A DNA stretch of 64,000 bases, taken from Methanococcus voltae PS (GTDB lineage: Archaea; AGJL01; Methanococci; Methanococcales; Methanococcaceae). Positions 49,841 to 58,169 of the stretch are shown here, in pieces. Each line of letters opens with the position of its first letter. The first letter of the stretch is position 1. The stretch is from positions 221,990 through 285,989 of the forward strand of contig NZ_JANUCQ010000001.1 of the NCBI RefSeq assembly GCF_024807035.1. Direction: 5' to 3'. The notes under the pieces are model-generated. The model saw only the letters and a list, made by a program, of their open reading frames with translations. It had not been told where the DNA came from and searched no databases. The translations under genes were made by a program, and so were the position numbers.

Positions 49841-49905
49841 TAAAAGCAACCTATTAATGGCTCACGCCTTTTCAGGTTTTCCATATAGTTGCTCTATCAA
49901 TGTAG
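49841..49905 (-). ncRNA. Predicted structured RNA or leader element upstream of rpl3
   Basis: On the minus strand a TATA box (AAACTATATATATTG, 49913-49927) is followed about 25 bases later by a GC-richer segment. GCAACTAT pairs with ATAGGTTGC (one bulge) and ATGG with CCAT. The top can form either CCT-GAAA-AGG or GGC-GTGA-GCC, two competing GNRA-capped hairpins. A T run (TTTTATTTT, ending near 49841) follows GTTGC, like a terminator. No known RNA family was recognised. It could be an independent RNA of about 55-65 bases or a regulatory leader. Confidence 0.45.
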
Positions 49906-50262
49906 AGTATCACAATATATATAGTTTACTCAAAAGGATTATACAATATCTAATTCTAATTTTTATGTTAATATTTAGATAATATCTGTATCTATAATAT
50001 AGATTATTTAGATAGAATTATAAAATATTCTTAATTTATTCTCTAATTTGTTTAAAGTAGTTGAAAATAAATATATAAATAAACTTAAAACATAATTGCA
50101 ATTGAGATATAAATATCTGTAAATATATTATATAAATTTTAGTATCGTAAGTTACTAATATAATCATAATATCATAACCCTAATATCTGATAAGTTATAA
50201 AATATTTAAAAAATACGCAAAAAACTTAAAAATAAGAATAAAAATAATATAAAGGTGTTATT

Positions 50263-50913
50263 TTGGAAAAAGACTTAAAAAACTTAGAAAACTTAAAGAA
50301 CTCAAATAATTTTGAAAATCAAGAAGAACTTGTAAATTTCTTTGAAAATAAAGATTTAAAAAGAGAAAAAATATTAAAACTTTCAAGGGAAATCGTAAGA
50401 AATTGCGGAATAATTATTAGAAAAATTCAAAAAGACGAAGAAGTATCATTTGATGAATTAACAACAGATTTAAACAATTTACATGCTCATACAACAGAGT
50501 TTCCGGAGTTTAAAAAATATTTGGGTACCCCTCAACAAGAATACGTTGAGGCAAAAGCATACCATTTAATAACAACATATAAAAAAATACCAACATACGC
50601 GGAATTAAAAGAAGAATGTGTAACTTTGTCAAAAGAAAGTTATATTTTGGGTTTATGTGACACGATAGGGGAGCTCCGTAGAAAAGTTTTGGATTGCATT
50701 TCTAAAGATAATAAAGATGATGCAGAATTTTATAACGAAACAATGGAAATCTTATACGATTTTATTATGAAATTTGATTACTATCACGTTATTGACAATT
50801 TGAGAAGAAAACAAGATGTTTCAAGAAGTTTGGTGGAAAAAACAAACGGTGATTTTGTTAATTTTATTGAAAATTTAAAATTGAGAAATGAATTAAAAAA
50901 ATTACAGAAATAA
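50263..50913 (+). CDS. Translin-family RNA-binding protein
   Basis: Archaeal translin homologues bind single-stranded RNA or DNA and some are RNases. The 216-residue, mostly helical protein fits: REKILKLSREIVRNCGIIIRKIQ, split REKILKLSREI then VRNCGIIIRKIQ, EYVEAKAYHLI and GLCDTIGELRRKVLD are typical. The EAKA segment holds the conserved glutamate region. The start is TTG 50263 with AAGGTG six bases upstream. The first about 30 residues are Asn/Lys-rich and variable. The next gene, a membrane protein, begins 26 bp downstream, so cotranscription is likely. Confidence 0.82.
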   Translation: MEKDLKNLENLKNSNNFENQEELVNFFENKDLKREKILKLSREIVRNCGIIIRKIQKDEEVSFDELTTDLNNLHAHTTEFPEFKKYLGTPQQEYVEAKAYHLITTYKKIPTYAELKEECVTLSKESYILGLCDTIGELRRKVLDCISKDNKDDAEFYNETMEILYDFIMKFDYYHVIDNLRRKQDVSRSLVEKTNGDFVNFIENLKLRNELKKLQK

Positions 50914-50939
50914 AATTAAAATCGTAGAATTGGGGTAAG

Positions 50940-51329
50940 ATGGATATACTGTATATAGTCTCAATAATGGGAGTTTTAGGTATCTTTTTAGTACTTGGAT
51001 ACACCCTTATAGATACACTTTCAACATTAGCAGGTGCAAAATTAACAAAAATAGATTTAAACTTTTTAAAATCGTTAAAAATTTCTATATATAGCTCAAT
51101 AGCTTCTATATTGTTAATGTTCGTACCATTCGTTGGTTTATTTGGCGGTGTATTGGTAATCGTATATCTAATAAAAGAGGAAGCTCAAACAACTTGGAAA
51201 AAAGCAATTATTACATATTTAATTAGATTCGTAGTTTTAAATGTCGTTCTTATAACTCTAACGTTAATGGCACTTTTAACAGGTATTATAAGTGTTTCAG
51301 AACTTATATATCTTTTAAGCAATTTTTAA
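50940..51329 (+). CDS. Unknown membrane protein, 129 aa
   Basis: I do not recognise the family. About three to four hydrophobic segments are visible (about 3-32, 47-78 and 94-126), with a basic loop between the first two, so it is an integral membrane protein. The ATG at 50940 follows TTGGGGTAAG. It is 26 bp after the translin-family gene, probably in one transcript, though a link between the two functions is not evident. Confidence 0.7.
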   Translation: MDILYIVSIMGVLGIFLVLGYTLIDTLSTLAGAKLTKIDLNFLKSLKISIYSSIASILLMFVPFVGLFGGVLVIVYLIKEEAQTTWKKAIITYLIRFVVLNVVLITLTLMALLTGIISVSELIYLLSNF

Positions 51330-51667
51330 AATAGAATATATAATATTTAACTTTTTAATCATTTTTAAAATAAAAAAATTTAAGGGGGGATTGTATCAAA
51401 AAATAGGGGTGTTCCTTAATATATATTAGTATTTACGCTATTGTTAGAGTATGTTAGTATTATTTAATTACTTATTAGATTATTATTTTTTTATACAGTA
51501 GCATATAACTTTATTATATTAATAATTATCTATTTGTAAGATATCTAACTATTTAATTCCCCTATAAGTTTATTTATTATCCTTCAAAACTAATTAGTCT
51601 AAATATAATTAATAAATTATAAACTAATAAATTTAAATCTATAAATATATTTGCCTAAAATAAAAAG
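51330..51667. other. Intergenic region with a G-rich patch
   Basis: No gene is seen. TTAAGG and CCTTAA (51380-51385, 51414-51419) bracket two G runs (GGGGGG, 51384-51389, and GGGG, 51405-51408), rare in this AT-rich genome. The rest is AT-rich. Confidence 0.4.
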
Positions 51668-51742
51668 TAGGACAGCGGGGATTCGAACCCCGGACCACTC
51701 GGTTATCAGCCGAGCACTCTAACCAGGCTGAGCCACTGTCCT
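51668..51742 (-). tRNA. tRNA-Ile (GAT)
   Basis: The 75-base gene has acceptor stem AGGACAG/CTGTCCT with A73, anticodon stem CTCGG/CCGAG around CTGATAA, giving anticodon GAT, and T arm CGGGG-TTCGAAT-CCCCG. There is no intron. A TATA box lies upstream on the minus strand (51815-51825). Confidence 0.95.
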
Positions 51743-51814
51743 AATGTTCTAAATATGATTTAAGATTTCTTGTTTTACCTTTCATCTTAAACGCAAATTC
51801 AACTATGCGCTTAT

Positions 51815-51825
51815 ACTATATAAAG
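51815..51825 (-). promoter_or_regulatory. TATA box of tRNA-Ile
   Basis: CTTTATATAGT on the minus strand, about 75-85 bp before the mature tRNA 5' end. It predicts a leader of about 50 bases. Confidence 0.5.
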
Positions 51826-51973
51826 CTTTTTATCATTAATAAATTTAAATTTAATGTTTTTTTACAAAATAAAGAATTTTTAAGTTAATTTACAAATAGT
51901 TTATAATTCAACTAAAAAAATATGAATTTTATAATTTTATATTAATATTTTAATTTATAATTTTTAATATAAT

Positions 51974-52846
51974 TTAGTCTATAAGTTTATTCAAAGCATC
52001 AGGTATGGCTTCAATTATCTCATTGATTTTAGTATCTGGAGTAGGGGTAACCATATTTGCAATTTCTCTGTTTACCATACAACCCAACGTACAAGCTTCA
52101 GATATTTCATATCCGCAGTAAATTAACCCCGAAATAATGCCTGTTAAGTTATCGCCCGTACCTCCGATACATTCCATAGCAGCGTGTTTTGGTTCTGAAA
52201 CTGTGGCTATAATTTCTCCATTTTGGACAATATAGTCTGTTTCGCCTTTTATTACCATATTTTCAGGCATCTTACCTGTTTCATATGCCATTTTTATTAA
52301 TTTAATTACATCTAAGTCGTCGACTTCAGATATAAAACCTCTAACATATGCAGGATGTGATGAATCCTTATCGGCTAAAAATGCTAATTCCCCAACATCT
52401 GGTAAAAATAACTTAAATTCATCGCCTATGCCTGCAGCTTTCCCTGCGTACATTCCACCTGCATCTCCAACCACGAAATTTCTTTCAAAATCAATTTTCG
52501 TTATTTCAGATATTTTAGGTTTTATATAATGTACTATGAGGAATTTGTTGTTTAATCTGCTGATTTCTTCATATATTTTGGTGCTACCTTCACCATCTCC
52601 AATATCGCCAGCTAAAATTGCAACTAATTCATTACTTCTATTAAAATATTGAAGTGTTTTGTAACAAGACGCCACTAGTGTGGCAGTACCCATTGAAATA
52701 GGTATTTGAACAGTATTTTCGGGAATGTTTTCATTGTAGAATCTTATATTATCAAAAGAAATTTCAACGTTCCCTCTTGTAAGTCCCAACCCTTTGATAG
52801 GTATAGTTCCTGCAATAACCATTTCGGAGAATTTATTATCTTCCAT
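51974..52846 (-). CDS. Ribokinase-like protein, NAD(P)HX-dehydratase-related
   Basis: The 290-residue protein looks like a member of the ribokinase/NAD(P)H-hydrate dehydratase superfamily. The nucleotide anion-hole motif GGTGDNLTGIISGL is at about 228-241, and LPDVGELAFL resembles the TPHxGE segment of NAD(P)HX dehydratase. A cysteine lies just before the anion hole (MECIGGTGD). The substrate is unknown; direct NAD(P)HX repair is not assured because this is not the usual fused YjeF form. It is on the same strand as, and downstream of, a DUF3343 protein and two YedE-like proteins, a set suggestive of sulfur or selenium handling. The ATG follows GTGGGGATATC. Confidence 0.7.
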   Translation of the reverse strand: MEDNKFSEMVIAGTIPIKGLGLTRGNVEISFDNIRFYNENIPENTVQIPISMGTATLVASCYKTLQYFNRSNELVAILAGDIGDGEGSTKIYEEISRLNNKFLIVHYIKPKISEITKIDFERNFVVGDAGGMYAGKAAGIGDEFKLFLPDVGELAFLADKDSSHPAYVRGFISEVDDLDVIKLIKMAYETGKMPENMVIKGETDYIVQNGEIIATVSEPKHAAMECIGGTGDNLTGIISGLIYCGYEISEACTLGCMVNREIANMVTPTPDTKINEIIEAIPDALNKLID

Positions 52847-52990
52847 GATATCCCCACATGTCTTTTAGATATATTTTAAATTTGCGATATAATTGATTAC
52901 ACATTATACATAATATATGAATAATATATATTATTTAATTTATTTTAATCAATATGTTTACACAATATGTTGAATTTTATGATTATTATT

Positions 52991-53584
52991 CTAATTTTTT
53001 TTATGATTTTTAGCTTTTTCAAATGCCTTATGAAGTGTGTATGCACATAAAGAATACCCCAATTCTTTAGGATACTCATTTTCAGGAATGTTTGAGATAT
53101 GTTTATTCATCAAATTTATTGTTAAATAGGGCACATCAGGGCAACCCCCTCCTGAAATATTAGATATTATGCCGTTTTTATCCAAGGTTATTTTCATATT
53201 ACCTGACCTATACATCGTATGGTCTCCAATTTTTTTAATTTTTACAAGTTCAATTGGTTGTAACATAGTTTCTTCAAGAGAAATCGATTTAACTACTTCA
53301 ATACCGTTATTTTTTAATTCTCGTATTATTTCAATATTTTCTATTATTTCATACTGTAGTGCTAAATCACAGCCTTCTCTAACTTCTGCAGGGGGTGCAA
53401 CTACTTTAATCTCGTAATTTTTCTTTTTAAGAATTTTTTCAGAGTTTATTGTATCCTTAACATTTTTAAAAATTAATAATCCTTTTCCCGATAATTTTTC
53501 ACTTTTTTTATTTTTGGAATTATCATCTTTATTATCTTTCGATTCGGATTTTGACACGATATTTTTTAATTTTTTAAGTATCAT
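52991..53584 (-). CDS. DUF3343-domain protein with extra cysteine-containing C-terminal part
   Basis: The segment GLLIFKNVKDTINSEKILKKK, split GLLIFKNVKDT then INSEKILKKK, and VREGCDLALQYEI (about 85-97) fit the DUF3343 fold, proposed as a sulfur or selenium carrier because of its conserved cysteine. A second half (about 110-197) adds ISGGGCPDVPYLTINLM and GYSLCAYTLHKAFEKA, with two more cysteines. The start is ATG 53584 after TTGGTGAAACTT; a longer frame from 53629 is open. The N-terminal 35 residues are charged and variable. It lies between YedE-type genes and the kinase-like gene, all on the minus strand. Confidence 0.7.
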   Translation of the reverse strand: MILKKLKNIVSKSESKDNKDDNSKNKKSEKLSGKGLLIFKNVKDTINSEKILKKKNYEIKVVAPPAEVREGCDLALQYEIIENIEIIRELKNNGIEVVKSISLEETMLQPIELVKIKKIGDHTMYRSGNMKITLDKNGIISNISGGGCPDVPYLTINLMNKHISNIPENEYPKELGYSLCAYTLHKAFEKAKNHKKN

Positions 53585-53834
53585 AAGTTTCACCAAATGG
53601 CAAATGGTACACCATATATTTAAATTCAATATATTATATTTATCAACTATATTTTAGTACATTACCGTAGTATATATTAATACTATTAATATTATCTATT
53701 TTATCTCATATCGTAGGAATAATTGTTCATAAAAAAGTTACGAAATTTTACAAATTCATGGTTTAAAAAGAATAAAATAGGGTATTTTTATTTAATTTAA
53801 TGCTTTAATTTAATTTTTTCAACAAATTTTAGAT

Positions 53835-54317
53835 TTATGCTAAAATCGATTGAACCAATGCTAAAACCCATTGGTGGAATATAACTGCTCCTACGGCCAT
53901 ACCAAATACGTAAGCAATAGCTGTTTTGTTACCTTCTCCAGCCATAACTAAGTTTCTAAATGGACATCCACCTTGAATAATTGATATGATACCAACACCG
54001 AGAGCTCCAATAACAGTAACTATCAAGTGAGGCATTAATCCTAAGTTACCTGCAGCATCCCCAGGTATTGCAGTAAGTCCTTTTGTAATTACCCATGGGA
54101 ATGTAGGTAATTGTCCTAATAAGCTAAATACTATTGCAGTTACAAGAGCTCCTCCAATAAATCCAACTAAACCTTTAAATAGCCAGCTATCTTTGATTAA
54201 TATCATATCCCGGATACCACCACAGAAACAGAGTGCAGACCTTTGTCCGAGGTATCCAAGAATGGCTCCGAATATTAATGTTCCAATTGCTGGAAGCCAG
54301 TTTATAACTTCTGACAT
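53835..54317 (-). CDS. YeeE/YedE-family membrane protein, half-size (second gene)
   Basis: The 160-residue protein has four hydrophobic segments (about 8-27, 48-70, 93-113, 132-156) and the family cysteine motifs SALCFCGGIRD (about 28-38) and QGGCPFRNLVMAGEG (about 115-129). YeeE/YedE proteins move thiosulfate or related sulfur, and relatives are tied to selenium use. Full bacterial members have roughly twice this length, so this is a half-size unit that may pair with the product of 54470. The ATG follows ATGGTGAAATA. The two genes are 152 bp apart. Confidence 0.82.
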   Translation of the reverse strand: MSEVINWLPAIGTLIFGAILGYLGQRSALCFCGGIRDMILIKDSWLFKGLVGFIGGALVTAIVFSLLGQLPTFPWVITKGLTAIPGDAAGNLGLMPHLIVTVIGALGVGIISIIQGGCPFRNLVMAGEGNKTAIAYVFGMAVGAVIFHQWVLALVQSILA

Positions 54318-54469
54318 TATTTCACCATATTTTGAAATTTTTTTTTGAAATTTTACTTTTTTATTTACTTTTTTATTCTATATTTTTAAGAATTACGTTT
54401 TTAACCAATATTAATCTATAATATCGAAAATTATGATTTAAAACTTAAAATAAGACTACTAATAAGTAG

Positions 54470-54925
54470 TTAAGCCTTTTTTAAATAAAATTCTGTACCT
54501 AGGTATACTCCGACTGCTATAAAGACTAAACCTACTAACGCTATCATATCTCCGTAGGCAGTTCTTAAAGCCATTCTAACAGGACATCCTCCCATTAATA
54601 ATGCAAAGTTCATAACTAAAAGACCTAATGTAAACCCTACAGCCATATTGTGGGTAGTTCTTAATTTAAAATCGTTATTTGCTTTTGCAGCTACTAAAGC
54701 CCCTATGATTACGCCAATCACTGTTAATACGGGGATTAATTTTGAAACAGGTGCCATACCTAATGAGGTACCAAGTGCGTTATTAACAATCCAGTTTGTT
54801 AAGTCTCTCGTGTGGCATGCAATACACAAACCGTATGCTGGTGGTGGCGTAACTTTAAACATAGTTTCCAATATTATTGCTGAAAATCCTGCAAATAATC
54901 CAACTTTTCCCGGTGTAATTTTCAT
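54470..54925 (-). CDS. YeeE/YedE-family membrane protein, half-size (first gene)
   Basis: The 151-residue protein has about four membrane segments (about 6-22, 58-80, 92-112, 124-146) and the motifs CIACHTRDLTN (about 33-43) and MGGCPVRMALRTAYGD (about 110-125). The GGCPxR motif matches the one in the gene at 53835, so the two are internal-repeat halves of the YedE fold encoded separately. The gene pair is not a broken single gene: each has its own start and ribosome site and 152 bp of noncoding DNA separates them. Substrate (thiosulfate, selenium species or other) is unknown. Confidence 0.82.
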   Translation of the reverse strand: MKITPGKVGLFAGFSAIILETMFKVTPPPAYGLCIACHTRDLTNWIVNNALGTSLGMAPVSKLIPVLTVIGVIIGALVAAKANNDFKLRTTHNMAVGFTLGLLVMNFALLMGGCPVRMALRTAYGDMIALVGLVFIAVGVYLGTEFYLKKA

Positions 54926-55377
54926 TTTTTCACTTTATAAATTTTTTAACATTATAATTCATTGAAATTTATATATCGAATGATACTTTAGTATTAATTA
55001 ACTTAATATCAATAAGTATATTAAATTTCCTAATATAATTCAATATTTCGACAATAGACTCATCAAAACTATTTATTTTTTATATTGTATACATGTTATT
55101 TTAACAAATATAGCCAAATAATATTTTTGCAGATATAATATATAAAAGTAGTGTTTAGTAAATCTAATATATAAAATGATATTAGATATATTAATATATT
55201 TTATAGGGCATATTAAATCCTATAAATTTTTGGCATACTTATATGTATATTTTAATGTCAACAAAAATATAATATATAATAAAAGAGATAATTTAGAATT
55301 AAAAAATAGATAATAACAATAGATAATAAATAAGAGGTAATACTCAATAAATAATAAATTTTTAGATGCTGGTGCTT
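54926..55377. other. AT-rich divergent intergenic region
   Basis: No gene is seen. It should contain the promoters for the YedE gene (minus) and the gene at 55378 (plus). Several TATA-like sequences occur, for example ATATATTTTATAGGG near 55193-55208. Confidence 0.35.
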
Positions 55378-56064
55378 ATGAATAATAATTTTATAAGATT
55401 TTTATGTGTTATAATGATTTTATCCGGTTTTTTATTGATTAATATTACTATAGAACCCAATGTAAAAATTATATCTGAATTAAACTCTGGAGATTATGTA
55501 AAAACTACTGGAACGGTATATTTTTTAGATTATATTTCTGAAAAATCCACGTATAAGATAAAAATATGCCAAAATGATGAATATACAAATTTTATGAACG
55601 ACTTGAAAAATAGGGACTATAAAAATTCATTAATACTCTATCCAGAAAATAACTTAAAACCCACATATAATAAGTACGTATATAGTAGTAATATATCATT
55701 GGGCGATAATATTGAAGTTATTGGCAAAATTAATAATTATATGGGCTACAAAATAATTTATATAAAAAATACGAATGACTTAAAAATAATTTCCAAAGCA
55801 AATAATACGAATAATAACACCAATAAAAATATCGGTAATTCTAATAATTCTAATAATTCTAATAAGACCTGTAACAAAAATGAATCATCAATTTTGGTAT
55901 ATCTTAGTTCAAAATCTTCTTCAAAAGTATATCATACCTTAGAAAATTGTCCATACGGTAAAAAAATAATAAATAAAACTTATTTCAATATTTCAAATGT
56001 AAATAGTGCATATAAAGATTATAAACTCTGTAGTTATTGTAAATCACATTCTAATATTATGTAA
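55378..56064 (+). CDS. Secreted or membrane-anchored protein: OB-fold-like domain plus zinc-type C-terminus
   Basis: An N-terminal hydrophobic segment (about 5-24, IRFLCVIMILSGFLLINIT) suggests export or anchoring. Residues about 35-145 look like an OB-fold (GDYVKTTGTVYFLD, GDNIEVIGKINNYMGYKIIYI). An Asn-rich linker (about 145-170) follows. The C-terminus has VYHTLENCPYGKKIINK and CSYCKSH, a pattern of histidine and cysteines resembling small zinc-binding domains attached to secreted nucleases and DNA-linked proteins. No nuclease core is seen. The ATG at 55378 follows GGTGCTT; an upstream ATG 55366 lacks a site. Function is unknown. Confidence 0.65.
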   Translation: MNNNFIRFLCVIMILSGFLLINITIEPNVKIISELNSGDYVKTTGTVYFLDYISEKSTYKIKICQNDEYTNFMNDLKNRDYKNSLILYPENNLKPTYNKYVYSSNISLGDNIEVIGKINNYMGYKIIYIKNTNDLKIISKANNTNNNTNKNIGNSNNSNNSNKTCNKNESSILVYLSSKSSSKVYHTLENCPYGKKIINKTYFNISNVNSAYKDYKLCSYCKSHSNIM

Positions 56065-56146
56065 TAACTAATAACTAATAAATAATAGCTAATAATTAAT
56101 TAAATTAAACACAATAACTCTTTACTAAATTAAGCCGGTGAAAATC

Positions 56147-57568
56147 TTGTATATTATATTATTTCAAATATTGGGTATTTTAGCAGGTATATTCTGTGGA
56201 ATAATCACCGGTTTATGTATTGGAATTCATCCAAACCTTTTTTTGCCAACTATAGCTTTTTTAATTTACGAATATGCTATTGATACCAATTTGATAATTT
56301 ATTTTTTAATTGGTTGGGTTATCGCACATTATTTTATAAATTATGTCCCAACCGCTTATTTTGGAATTCCAGATTCGGAAACAGCAGTTTCCGTAAATAC
56401 ACTACAAAAGTATGTCAAACATGGAAATGCACATAAAGGTATTTTTTTATCAGGTTTAGGTGGATTATTGAGTGTTTTATTATCAAGTATAATTATATTA
56501 TGCTTATTTTCGTTAGTTTCACTATTCGAATTTATTAGCAATAATAATATAGATATTTATTTAATCATTTCAAACGTTTACGATGGATTAAAAAATTATA
56601 TGGGATATATATTAACAATCATGTTAATTTTGGCAATTTCAACAGAAAAAAATAAGCTGTGGACAACCATAATTTCAATATGTTCTGGTTTGTTAGGTGT
56701 TTATACATTATCGTTTAATCCTTCATTTGATATTACACTAACCTTGGTTTTTACAGGAATGTTTGGATTACCAATTTTAATTCATAATATTTTGTTTGGA
56801 AATTACGGGCGTAAGTCTAAACATAATACAATTAATAAAAATAGTAAACTCCAAAATGGCAGTAATTTAAAATTTGAAAAAAGGGTCATTTTAAACTATA
56901 TTTACTATTCGCTACTGGGCACAATAGGAGGATTTTTTAGAATCGCAATTCCTGCATTCGGTGGTTCACAAATAAATTATTTCTTGGCGGTATTTTTACA
57001 AAAAGTACATAATATACACAATTTAATTGCAAGTGGCGATAATAAATTAGCCCCAACCTCGTTATCAAACGATGACCTATTGACTAAAGAGAATCAACAA
57101 TCAAAAAGCCTAGAAAACTTTTTGGTATCTCAAGGAGCGATTGTCGTATCAAATGAAATGTTATCGATATGGGCATTAATGATTATCGGCGTTGGTAGGA
57201 GTGGTTCCGCACAACTAATAAAAAATTTAAATATAGATTTGGAGCTTTTTAAATTTTTAGGTGCTATGTTGATTTCTACAGCCTTAAGTTTTATAATACT
57301 TTTAAAAATTTCAAAAGCTATTTCAAAAATATTATTAAAAACTAACGGTAAAATGAACTCTAAAAAAATATATAGATATTTATTGGTTGGAATTTTGATA
57401 ATTATTATTTTATTGACATTTTTAAGTCAGAATATGATTTATAATTTATTAATATTCATTATATCCACCGTTTTGGGGTTATTATGTTTATATAAAAGAG
57501 TAAATACTTCAATACTAATGTCGTATTTAATTTATCCGACAATTTTATTTTATATACTAAATTTTTAA
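56147..57568 (+). CDS. TctA-like (DUF112-type) membrane permease
   Basis: This large membrane protein (about 473 residues) has many hydrophobic segments and resembles archaeal members of the tripartite tricarboxylate transporter TctA family. GIHPNLFLP, GIPDSETAVSV (a GxPD signature of the family) and a repeated-looking second half (GIGRSG-like GVGRSGSAQLI) support this. The partner TctB and TctC proteins are not in the window. The start is probably TTG 56147 with GGTGAAAATC as ribosome site; GTG 56138 is within that site. It lies 82 bp after the OB-fold/zinc gene, so they may be cotranscribed. Confidence 0.72.
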   Translation: MYIILFQILGILAGIFCGIITGLCIGIHPNLFLPTIAFLIYEYAIDTNLIIYFLIGWVIAHYFINYVPTAYFGIPDSETAVSVNTLQKYVKHGNAHKGIFLSGLGGLLSVLLSSIIILCLFSLVSLFEFISNNNIDIYLIISNVYDGLKNYMGYILTIMLILAISTEKNKLWTTIISICSGLLGVYTLSFNPSFDITLTLVFTGMFGLPILIHNILFGNYGRKSKHNTINKNSKLQNGSNLKFEKRVILNYIYYSLLGTIGGFFRIAIPAFGGSQINYFLAVFLQKVHNIHNLIASGDNKLAPTSLSNDDLLTKENQQSKSLENFLVSQGAIVVSNEMLSIWALMIIGVGRSGSAQLIKNLNIDLELFKFLGAMLISTALSFIILLKISKAISKILLKTNGKMNSKKIYRYLLVGILIIIILLTFLSQNMIYNLLIFIISTVLGLLCLYKRVNTSILMSYLIYPTILFYILNF

Positions 57569-57602
57569 AAAATAAAGATAAATAGGCTTAAAAAATTAAT
57601 TA

Positions 57603-58169
57603 TTATTGTAAATAATCAAAGTACATTTCAAGCCAACTAACAGTTCCATATGTTAAATTATTGGTGGAAATTGCAGTAATTATTTCCTTAACTACTTCAT
57701 CCGGTTTTTTGTTTGTACAATCTATTTCATGAATTTTTATATTTTCATTGTTTTGAGCTCTTTCCAATGCTTCAATCAAACAAATGTCCATTATTTCTGC
57801 TTCAACATTTTCATGAACCTTACTTTCCGAATAGTCTCTTTTTTTAAGTCTTTCCTCGATGATTTTAGGTTCGCACCTTAGTACGATTATATAATCATAA
57901 TCAAGTTCAAGATGTTGACTAACATGCCCTTCAATAACAACACTTTTATTTGATTTATTTTTTTCATTGGAAATAAATTCCTTTTCAAAAAATTCTTTTA
58001 ATTTATCGAAATTAACAACATAAGAATCTAAAAATTCATCTTTTTCATAATATAGTCCATTTTCCTTAACAATTTTGGTTATATCATATAAATTACAGTC
58101 TTGTACTTCACAAAATACTTTTGAAACAGTTGATTTTCCAACACCTGGCGTACCAGTTATTGCAATCAT
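57603..58169 (-). CDS. Archaeal adenylate kinase-like nucleotide kinase (Fap7/AK6 type)
   Basis: The 188-residue protein has an N-terminal P-loop GTPGVGKSTVSK (about 6-17), VVIEGHVSQHL and VLRCEPKIIEERLKKRDYSESK, as in the AK6/Fap7 group. These proteins act as adenylate kinases and, in eukaryotes and archaea, in small-subunit rRNA maturation. The ATG at 58169 overlaps the stop codon of sepF by one base (TAATG), so translation is coupled. The C-terminal tail (SWLEMYFDYLQ) is aromatic and unusual. Confidence 0.85.
   Translation of the reverse strand: MIAITGTPGVGKSTVSKVFCEVQDCNLYDITKIVKENGLYYEKDEFLDSYVVNFDKLKEFFEKEFISNEKNKSNKSVVIEGHVSQHLELDYDYIIVLRCEPKIIEERLKKRDYSESKVHENVEAEIMDICLIEALERAQNNENIKIHEIDCTNKKPDEVVKEIITAISTNNLTYGTVSWLEMYFDYLQ

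Larger units (their letters stand above)
49573..50262. other. Intergenic region between rpl3 and the translin-family gene
   Basis: The two genes are divergent. Besides the palindrome and the RNA-like element described separately, the rest (49930-50262) is AT-rich with no gene visible. A ribosome site AAGGTG precedes the TTG start at 50263. Confidence 0.4.

Noticed and set aside
49841..49905. Fluoride riboswitch or C/D box RNA
   Set aside because: CCTGAAAAGG recalls part of the fluoride riboswitch, but the GATG/CTCC core is missing; C and D box motifs are incomplete. Kept only as an unclassified structured element.
53835..54925. A single yedE gene broken by frameshift
   Set aside because: Each half has its own start, ribosome site and stop, with 152 bp of noncoding DNA between.
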